12,130 bases of DNA, taken from the NCBI GenBank assembly GCA_020341875.1, contig CP070839.1:1327666-1339795 (forward strand). Direction: 5' to 3'. This DNA is from Candidatus Zixiibacteriota bacterium (GTDB lineage Bacteria > Zixibacteria > MSB-5A5 > SM1-73). The notes under the pieces were generated by a model. It ran no database searches. It had not been told where the DNA came from and saw only the letters and a list, made by a program, of their open reading frames with translations. Shown in pieces: positions 6,479 to 12,100 of this stretch (position 1 is the first letter of the stretch; the number at the start of each line of letters is the position of its first letter). A program made the position numbers and the translations under genes.

Positions 6479-6546
6479 CGATACATTCGCGAGTTGCCTA
6501 ATAGGATATAAGCTGTCCTGATTCAACAAGTTGGGGATTCTACTTA

Positions 6547-6575
6547 ATGATAAGTCCGTGACCGGAAATTGTCAA
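6547..6575 (-). promoter_or_regulatory. Promoter of the dockerin operon
   Basis: On the minus strand a perfect TTGACA (6575-6570) and TATCAT (6552-6547, five of six consensus bases) are separated by exactly 17 bp. The predicted start lies near 6540, and the first gene of the array starts at 6402. This is one of the two best promoters in the window. Its -35 lies in a palindrome shared with the divergent tRNA promoter. Confidence 0.7.
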
Positions 6576-6583
6576 GTATTTTC

Positions 6584-6611
6584 TTGACATGACCTCCGAT
6601 TTTCGTATCTT
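6584..6611 (+). promoter_or_regulatory. Promoter of the tRNA-Gln / lipoprotein / tRNA-Glu unit
   Basis: TTGACA (6584-6589), a 16-bp spacer and TATCTT (6606-6611) place a start near 6618, seven bases before the tRNA-Gln acceptor stem. The short distance is normal for tRNA genes. Confidence 0.65.
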
Positions 6612-6624
6612 CATTTGTCAAAAT

Positions 6625-6698
6625 TGGGGGATCGTCCAATGGCAGGACGGCAGACTCTGGATCTGTCTATCGGGGTTCGAATCCCTGTCCCCCAGCCA
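6625..6698 (+). tRNA. tRNA-Gln (anticodon CUG)
   Basis: All parts fold. The acceptor is TGGGGGA/TCCCCCA with the weak first pair (U-A) typical of bacterial tRNA-Gln. The D arm is GTCC/GGAC, the anticodon stem GCAGA/TCTGT holds loop CTCTGGA (anticodon CTG at 6657-6659), the variable loop has 4 nt, and the T arm is CGGGG-TTCGAAT-CCCTG. The discriminator is G at 6695 and the CCA end is encoded (6696-6698). It reads CAG codons; a second tRNA-Gln(UUG) would be expected elsewhere. Confidence 0.95.
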
Positions 6699-6707
6699 AG
6701 TAAAGGC

Positions 6708-6740
6708 GGTTGATGGTTCGTGGTTCATAGTTCATAGTTC
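6708..6740 (+). repeat. GGTTCAT-type repeat, plus orientation
   Basis: It is built from iterated TGGTTC and ATAGTTC words, starting GGTTGATGGTTCGTGGTTCA. The first 28 bases match the reverse complement of 7409-7435 (plus one flanking base) at about 23 positions, so the two copies form an inverted pair around the lipoprotein gene. It lies between tRNA-Gln and that gene's SD. Confidence 0.7.
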
Positions 6741-6783
6741 AAAACCCTGACCTGAGCCTAAACCTCAAAGTAGGGAGCGGTTC

Positions 6784-7332
6784 ATGATGAAGCTCTTTCG
6801 TTTCTCGTTGGTGATCCTGATTCTCGCCCTTTTCGTCTTCTCACAGTTGGGCTGCGAGAAAAAGGCCGAGGAGAAAAAGCCCTTTGAGATTTTGACCAAG
6901 AGCACGGAGAAGATGACCATAATCTACCTGGAGCACGTTGGGCCGTACGACCAGACAGGACCGGTGTTCGGTCAGATAGCCGGATACGCCGCGGAAAAGC
7001 AGCTCGCTGGTCAGATAGTGGGCATCTACTATGACGATCCGGCCACGGTTGCCCCGGAGAACCTAAGGTGCGAGATCGGGATTGCGGTTCCCGAAGGGAC
7101 CATGCCGGATTCAGGCTTCGGCATACAGGAGATACCGGCACGAATGGTGGCCTATGCCACATTGAAGGGCCCTTATGACAAGATTGCCGAAGATTATCCG
7201 TATATGTTTGAATGGATAGAGAAGAAGGGCCACAAGACAGCCGGACCGCTGATGGAGGTTTATCTCAAAGGCGGTCCTGACGTTCCTCCGGAAGAGTTAA
7301 TCACGGAGGTGAGAATTCCGTATACGGAATAG
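6784..7332 (+). CDS. GyrI-like domain lipoprotein (182 aa)
   Basis: The N-terminus (MMKLFRFSLVILILALFVFS) is a signal peptide ending SQLGC, with Cys24 the likely lipidated residue. The -3 and -2 positions (Gln, Leu) are not ideal, so the lipobox is plausible but atypical. A short charged linker (EKKAEEKK) leads to a GyrI-like small-molecule-binding domain at about 44-182. Its hallmarks are MTIIYLEHVGPY, GIYYDDP, then the second half-repeat ARMVAYATLKGPYDK, EVYL and the closing TEVRIPY strand. In the family this domain binds hydrophobic or cationic ligands and often sits in AraC- or MerR-type regulators or in GyrI/SbmC. An exported, membrane-anchored version suggests ligand capture outside the cytoplasm (inference). 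SD GGGAG is about 6 nt before the ATG at 6784; the next codon is also ATG and could be used. It lies between two tRNA genes without a terminator before it. Confidence 0.88.
   Translation: MMKLFRFSLVILILALFVFSQLGCEKKAEEKKPFEILTKSTEKMTIIYLEHVGPYDQTGPVFGQIAGYAAEKQLAGQIVGIYYDDPATVAPENLRCEIGIAVPEGTMPDSGFGIQEIPARMVAYATLKGPYDKIAEDYPYMFEWIEKKGHKTAGPLMEVYLKGGPDVPPEELITEVRIPYTE
7315..7330 (+). repeat. 16-bp perfect palindrome over the lipoprotein stop codon
   Basis: ATTCCGTATACGGAAT is fully self-complementary, and its last T is the first base of the TAG stop. It could be an operator-like site or chance; no second copy was found in the window. Confidence 0.4.
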
Positions 7333-7344
7333 TTGTTGATTCAA

Positions 7345-7358
7345 GGTTCATAGCTCAC
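7345..7358 (+). repeat. Short GGTTCAT-type repeat fragment
   Basis: GGTTCATAGCTCAC matches part of the repeat at 6708-6740 in 12 of 14 positions (GGTTCATAGTTCAT). It lies just past the lipoprotein stop in plus orientation. Confidence 0.5.
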
Positions 7359-7408
7359 GGCAAAGCGTTGAGCCTGCGCTTCCGAGAATAGGAGGAGTGG
7401 GGCGGACG

Positions 7409-7435
7409 GTGAACTGTGAACCATGAACCAATAAC
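7409..7435 (-). repeat. GGTTCAT-type repeat, minus orientation
   Basis: The reverse complement reads GGTTATTGGTTCATGGTTCA and onward, the inverted partner of 6708-6740. It ends 11 bp before tRNA-Glu. Pairing of the two in a transcript would form a long stem closing off the lipoprotein mRNA. Confidence 0.7.
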
Positions 7436-7446
7436 CAGCAAAGCTC

Positions 7447-7521
7447 GGCGCTATCGTCTAGTCAGGTCTAGGACAGGTGGTTCTCAGCCATCAGACCGGG
7501 GTTCGAATCCCCGTAGCGCTA
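7447..7521 (+). tRNA. tRNA-Glu (anticodon CUC)
   Basis: Acceptor GGCGCTA/TAGCGCT closes with a terminal G-U pair, and the discriminator is A at 7521. The D stem is GTCT/GGAC, anticodon stem GGTGG/CCATC holds loop TTCTCAG (anticodon CTC at 7483-7485), the variable loop has 4 nt, and the T arm CGGGG-TTCGAAT-CCCCG is perfect. The opening ATCGTCTAG is typical of bacterial tRNA-Glu. CCA is not encoded, unlike in the tRNA-Gln upstream, so the CCA-adding enzyme is needed. Confidence 0.95.
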
Positions 7522-7566
7522 TGACAGATAAGTGACACAGCGTCGCTGGTCACTTTTGGATAGAGA

Positions 7567-7603
7567 GGGCCTCATCACAATCCTGTGGATGAGGCCCTTT
7601 TTT
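7567..7603 (+). terminator. Strong Rho-independent terminator after tRNA-Glu
   Basis: GGGCCTCATC (7567-7576) and GATGAGGCCC (7588-7597) form a perfect 10-bp GC-rich stem, extended inside by ACA/TGT, followed by six T. It ends the tRNA-Gln, lipoprotein, tRNA-Glu unit. On the minus strand the tail is not a T run, so it acts mainly in plus direction. Confidence 0.9.
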
Positions 7604-7665
7604 ATCTCCTGTCTCAGAAGATAATTCGTCTGCGGATAGTGGTCGAAGAGTTCTTTGAGGCCAGC

Positions 7666-8073
7666 TCACGTGTTCGCATATACCTCTCGAAATTCAATGA
7701 CGTCTCCGACAACGGTGTCCGTCGCACGAAGCCTGCCTGTCGACAACTCTAGTACGCCCTTGGCGCGCAGCACAATCCTTGAAATTCGATTCGGTTTGAG
7801 GCCATGATGGACAACCAGCACCCGTCCATCTTTGCCCAGAAACGCGACATCAATCGGAAACTTCATTCGAAAGGTGTGGATCCCTTCACACGGAACTATG
7901 TAAATGCCTTCTTCGGCATCTAATTCGCTGCGACCCAATAGTCCCCGTCGCCGCTGTGCACTGGTTCCTGCCCATTCGACACGGCGCGCTACAATCGTAC
8001 CCCCCTTGGAGACATTGACCGCCTGCAAGGAAGGCTCACGGGGATCGGTTGGTTTTGAATCTTCTCTCAGCAT
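7666..8073 (-). CDS. DUF192 family protein (135 aa)
   Basis: Residues from about 19 onward match the DUF192 family: RRGLLGRSELDAEEGIYIVP, then HTFRMKFPIDVAFLGKDGRV, the VLEL segment and the final VVGDVIEF. This is a small beta-rich domain of unknown function, often exported or attached to other domains in bacteria and archaea. Here there is no signal peptide; the first 18 residues are polar and have no known match. The annotated ATG at 8073 has no clear SD (upstream reads GGCTTTGAAAACGT), so the start is uncertain. The gene lies 126 bp downstream of the STAS gene on the same strand and could be read through from its promoter. Its 3' end faces the tRNA-Glu terminator. Confidence 0.85.
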   Translation of the reverse strand: MLREDSKPTDPREPSLQAVNVSKGGTIVARRVEWAGTSAQRRRGLLGRSELDAEEGIYIVPCEGIHTFRMKFPIDVAFLGKDGRVLVVHHGLKPNRISRIVLRAKGVLELSTGRLRATDTVVGDVIEFREVYANT

Positions 8074-8199
8074 ACGTTTTCAAAGCCAAAGATGCGCCGC
8101 CCGCGTGTGCACGCACCAATGTTTTTCTGGCATTCTCCCCGCGTCTCTTGCTCTTTCAGGTGACCCCGGGTGGGGAATGGTCTTCCGGTCGCTCCCCAT

Positions 8200-8541
8200 T
8201 CACTCTTTGAAGCTCTCCAGAGCCGCCTCCAAGGTGTCATAGACGTCAAAGACCAGGATCAGCTTGGTCATACAAACGATCTGCAGAGTCTTTTTCGTGA
8301 GGTTGGCCAGCTTGAGATTGCCACCGGCTTCTCGGAACTTAGTGTAGTGATGGATGAGGATGCTGATTGAAGATGAGTATATCCAGGGAGTCTTCCCCAG
8401 GTCGACGATCACCTTCTTCTGCCCCGTCTCTTGAAGACGATAGAGCTTCTCATCCAGCTCGCCTACGTCCGCGCCACCCAAGAGTTTACCTACCGGCTCC
8501 AGAATCGCGACATCGTCCCTGGTATAAGCATTGATCTTCAT
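8200..8541 (-). CDS. STAS-domain protein, anti-anti-sigma-factor-like (113 aa)
   Basis: The whole protein is one STAS domain: beta strands at about 2-15 (INAYTRDDVAILEPVGKL), the Asp-rich turn before helix 1, KKVIVDLGKT (42-51), the serine helix WIYSSSISILI (53-63), GGNLKLANL and a C-terminal helix (LEAALESFKE). In SpoIIAA-like proteins the helix begins Asp-Ser-Ser-Gly, and the first Ser is phosphorylated by an anti-sigma kinase. Here Asp is Tyr55 and Gly is Ser58, while Ser56 remains, so phosphorylation control may be altered. No kinase, phosphatase or sigma factor is in the window. The SD is weak (GGAAGG about 12 nt upstream of the ATG at 8541). A good promoter lies at 8737-8765, divergent to the adhesin gene. 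Confidence 0.88.
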   Translation of the reverse strand: MKINAYTRDDVAILEPVGKLLGGADVGELDEKLYRLQETGQKKVIVDLGKTPWIYSSSISILIHHYTKFREAGGNLKLANLTKKTLQIVCMTKLILVFDVYDTLEAALESFKE

Positions 8542-8705
8542 GTCTTTTCAGCCTTCCATCTGAGGTTATCGAAAGGATTCCTTTTTCCAGATTCCCAGGG
8601 TAGTGGTGGCTCCCCCGGGAACAGGATTCACCTGAGTTGATCCTCATCTGAGTCCAAACCTCCTCCTCTTGCTGCACCAGCGATAGAGCTTGCCCTCGCA
8701 GGTAG
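8542..8705 (-). other. 5' leader of the STAS gene
   Basis: About 190 nt separate the predicted start near 8730 from the STAS ATG. A 63-codon minus-strand frame at 8486-8677 overlaps the STAS start in another frame and looks spurious (no family resemblance). Apart from the hairpin at 8706-8723, I see no known RNA motif in it. Confidence 0.4.
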
Positions 8706-8723
8706 GTGCAGTCTTTACTGCAC
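8706..8723 (-). repeat. Perfect 7-bp hairpin at the start of the STAS transcript
   Basis: GTGCAGT (8706-8712), CTTT and ACTGCAC (8717-8723) form a stem with a 4-nt loop. It falls just downstream of the predicted transcription start, so it would sit at the very 5' end of the mRNA and could protect it. As DNA it could equally be a dyad operator or a member of a dispersed palindrome family. No T tract follows in either direction. Confidence 0.6.
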
Positions 8724-8736
8724 AGCTGGCAGCCCT

Positions 8737-8765
8737 AATATAGCGGGTTTGCGCCGTCGAGTCAA
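8737..8765 (-). promoter_or_regulatory. Promoter of the STAS gene
   Basis: On the minus strand TTGACT (8765-8760), a 17-bp spacer and TATATT (8742-8737) match the sigma70 consensus at five of six positions in each box. The start would lie near 8730. Confidence 0.65.
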
Positions 8766-8774
8766 TGAAAAAGC

Positions 8775-8802
8775 TTGACATTGTGAGGGGGCATTATATA
8801 TT
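8775..8802 (+). promoter_or_regulatory. Promoter of the adhesin-like gene
   Basis: TTGACA (8775-8780), a 16-bp spacer and TATATT (8797-8802); a full TATAAT also lies at 8802-8807 but at 21 bp it is too far from the -35. The start would be near 8810. Its -35 is only 9 bp from the -35 of the divergent STAS promoter. Confidence 0.65.
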
Positions 8803-8809
8803 ATAATAG

Positions 8810-9121
8810 TAATCAATACTCATCCGGGTTTCGCGAATGAGAATGACTGCCTGTGCTCGCGAAATAGCTTGCGCTCAAAGGGTTTAGCTGTGACCTGCCA
8901 GAAACCTGTGAAGGGACGTAGGAGGGGAGGATGCTGTAGGCAAAAGTACCGACATGTGGTCCCCGCTCTTGAGTCTGACTGAAAGAACATAATCGGTTAA
9001 GCAATATCTCCAAACTTCCTCGAAACAGGAGGAGAGCATGAGACAATGAGAAGAGGCTTTCCGTAAGCTAGGCAAGTTTCGTTCGCTGAAATGCAAACCC
9101 TTAAATAAATGGAGTTGTGTT
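8810..9121 (+). other. Long, probably structured leader of the adhesin-like gene
   Basis: About 310 nt precede the start codon with no gene of normal size. Visible structure includes the perfect 8-bp pair TTTCGCGA (8829-8836) with TCGCGAAA (8857-8864), a GGTTT/AAACC pair at about 8881-8907, and TTCCT/AGGAG around 9016-9031. The last hairpin carries an SD-like AGGAGGAG (9027-9034) followed by ATG-AGA-CAA-TGA at 9038-9049. The working SD of the large gene is GGAG at 9111-9114. I could not assign the leader to a known riboswitch class from sequence alone. Confidence 0.45.
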
Positions 9122-12100
9122 ATGTTAAGCAGAAGTCGTGTTCTCATGGTTATGGGGGCGGTGGTACGCACCATATGGTGCATACCGGTGATATTCTTCC
9201 TTGCTCCCGTTTCATCTGCTGACGTTCCCCACATGATCAACTATCAGGGGAAGCTGACCACCGCAGCAGGTGGTTGCCTCAACGACACGGTCGAGATGAC
9301 CTTTTCGATTTATCCGGATACCCTGGGTCCCCCTGCATATTGGATTGAGACCCAGACGGAAGTCGTAGTCAAGGACGGGATATTTAACGTTCTTCTGGGA
9401 AGCGTGGATAGCATCCCCTCCGCGGTGTTTGACGGGAACATCAGGTACTTGGGCGTTCAAGTGGAATCTGACCCGGAGATGAGACCTTTGAAGCCGATGG
9501 TGAGCGTGGCTTATGCTTACCGGGCAGGCGCGGTAGACGGGGGCGGCGGTGGCGGTGGATGGGTTGACGACGGCACAGTGGTTAGACTGGAGACCGTCAC
9601 CGATTCGGTAGGCATTGGGACGGCAAGCCCCACAGAGAGACTGGATATCGGTGGTAACATCCACGCTAGCGGAACCATCAAAAGTGGAAGTTCCATCACC
9701 ATAGATGGAGCCAGCGACAAGATCACCGCCACAAGCGGCACCATAGATTTCGATAATGAGAATCTCGTCACCACCGGCAAGGCTACCATCGGTCCCGGCC
9801 ATTCCAACACAGGTGTCTACTCCTTTGTAGCTGGTAAGAATAACATCGCAACCAACAACTATTCAACCGTCGGCGGCGGATATGGCAATATGGCCAGCAA
9901 TGACGGGACTACGGTTGGCGGAGGTGTTTCCGACACCGCCAGTGGTATCTACAGTACGGTTGGTGGCGGTGCGATCAATGTGGCCAGTGGTCAGCACAGC
10001 ACCGTCGCAGGTGGTAACGTAAACCTTGCCATGGGAGATTTCAGCACGGTTAGTGGCGGTGGTTACGACACTGCCAGCGGAACCGGCAGCTGTGTCGGCG
10101 GAGGGGGTTACAATGTCGCCAGCGGAGAATACTCGACCGTGGGAGGGGGATTCCTTGGCAGGGCCCGTGGCCAGTATTCAGTCGTCTGCGGCGGAGGTGG
10201 AGAGTTGACGACCGATTCTAACGCAGCGATCGGCGACTATTCCGCGGTCGGCGGCGGTCAAGGGAATATTGGAGGCGCAACCCACGCTGCGATCGGCGGG
10301 GGCTGTGATAATCTTGTCCAAGGCGACTATTCCGCAATCCTGGGGGGTTTTGCCGATACCATCACGTCTACGGCGGACTACTCCTACCTTTTCGGAATAG
10401 AGAGTAAGCTTACTGGAGACTCGACGTTTATGGTCGATATGCCTCACATCCATTTTGGAGATGAGGCCAGTGGATATGAGTTTCCTGCCTCTGATGGATC
10501 CAATGGTCAAGTGATGGCAACCGATGGCACCGGGCAGTTGGGCTGGGTTGATGCGTCGGGGGATGGAGGTGGCTGGGTCGACGATGGTACAGTCGTCAGG
10601 TTGCAGAACAGCACCGACTCAGTTGGGATCGGTACGGCAGTTCCAGACGAGGAACTGCATGTTGTCGGCAATATCAAGATGGTTGATGGGAATCAAGCAG
10701 CTGGCTACGTTTTGACCTCCGATGCTTCCGGGGTGGGAACCTGGCAGTCAACGGCAGCAGTTGCAGACGACGATTGGGCACTCCGGGTTACCGACGGCAG
10801 TGATACTGCTCTGATCACCGGTGGCGCATGGGGCATTGCCAGGTATGGCAATACTCTCTTGGGCACCAATGATTCCACTCACGTGAACTTAGGAGTTGCC
10901 TGCATCACAGGCTCCAGCGGAGACGACAATAAATACTGCACAGTTGGCGGTGGACGAGGCAATACTGCCGGCGGCTGGTCTGCCACCGTGGGAGGCGGAC
11001 AGTATAACACCGCCAATGGCTTCTATGCCAGCGTGAGCGGTGGAAACAACAACAGCGCCGGTTACAGCTACGCGACCGTGGGTGGTGGACGAAACAACGA
11101 CGCCGGCGCTGACGACGCAACCGTGAGCGGAGGATGGAGCAATACCGCCAGTGGAGACCAGGCCACCGTGGGTGGCGGATACGACAACACTGCCTACGAT
11201 AACGGCGGAACAGTGGGAGGGGGATCGTCCAACACCGCTCGCTACAATTATGCGACTGTGGGTGGTGGGTACGGCAACACCGCCATCAGTGTTTACGCGA
11301 CGGTGGGGGGTGGACGTGCAGATACAGCAAGCGGGGCAAGGTCGACTGTTGGCGGAGGATACCACAACGTCGCCAGCGGCGACTCCTCAACCGTTGGAGG
11401 CGGCAGCAATAACACTGCAAGCGCCGACGCCGCCACGGTCGCCGGAGGTGCCGCAAACCTCACCGGCGGTACGGCTGCTGCAGTTGGCGGGGGAAGAGGC
11501 AACAGGGCTCGTGGTAACTACTCCGTGATCGCTGGAGGCGGCGGGGCAAGTGACTCCGATTCCAACTCGGCGCTCGGGGACTGGTCAGTCATCGGCGGCG
11601 GCAAGAGCAATACGGTGAGTAACGATTATTCAGCGATCGGTGGCGGTCAGTTGAATACAGTCAGTGGCAATTATTCCAGCGTAGGTGGTGGTCAGTCCAA
11701 TGAGGCTGGCAATACAGCTACTACCGTGGGGGGCGGCCTAGGAAACTATGCCAGCGGTTACATAGCCACAATTGGAGGTGGAAACAACAATACCGCCAGT
11801 GGCCGCTGGACTACAATTGCGGGTGGGGTTAGTAATGCGGCAAACGATACCGCCGGCGCAGTTGGCGGCGGGCGAAACAACAAGGCCCGAGGGCGATACT
11901 CCGTTGTCGCCGGAGGTGGCGGGCCAGCTTACTCCGACTCAAACTCCGCAAAGGGCTACTGCTCTACCGTGAGTGGTGGGAGAAGCAACACCGCCATTAG
12001 CGAATATTCTGTCGTGGGAGGTGGAAAGGAAAACATCGCCACCAACGGATATGCGACCGTTGCAGGCGGAGATGCCAACTATGCTGGTGGCGCATATGGC

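Noticed and set aside
7447..7603. tRNA-Glu as an integration (att) site
   Set aside because: No integrase and no second copy of the tRNA 3' end were found in the window.
8810..9121. Assignment of the leader to the c-di-GMP-I (GEMM) riboswitch
   Set aside because: A few short words match, but the conserved GGGACGCAAAGCC core is not present in full and the helices could not be placed, so I report only a possible structured leader.
8813..9240. Minus-strand frames of 77 and 118 codons in the adhesin leader
   Set aside because: No SD, no recognisable domain, and they overlap each other and the leader signals of the plus-strand gene.
9212..11502. Several minus-strand frames opposite the adhesin gene (for example 9212-9802, 10889-11365)
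   Set aside because: They mirror the repeat codons of the plus-strand gene (Ser/Val/Ala/Thr low complexity) and have no SD. The plus frame is continuous with a signal peptide and known domain motifs.
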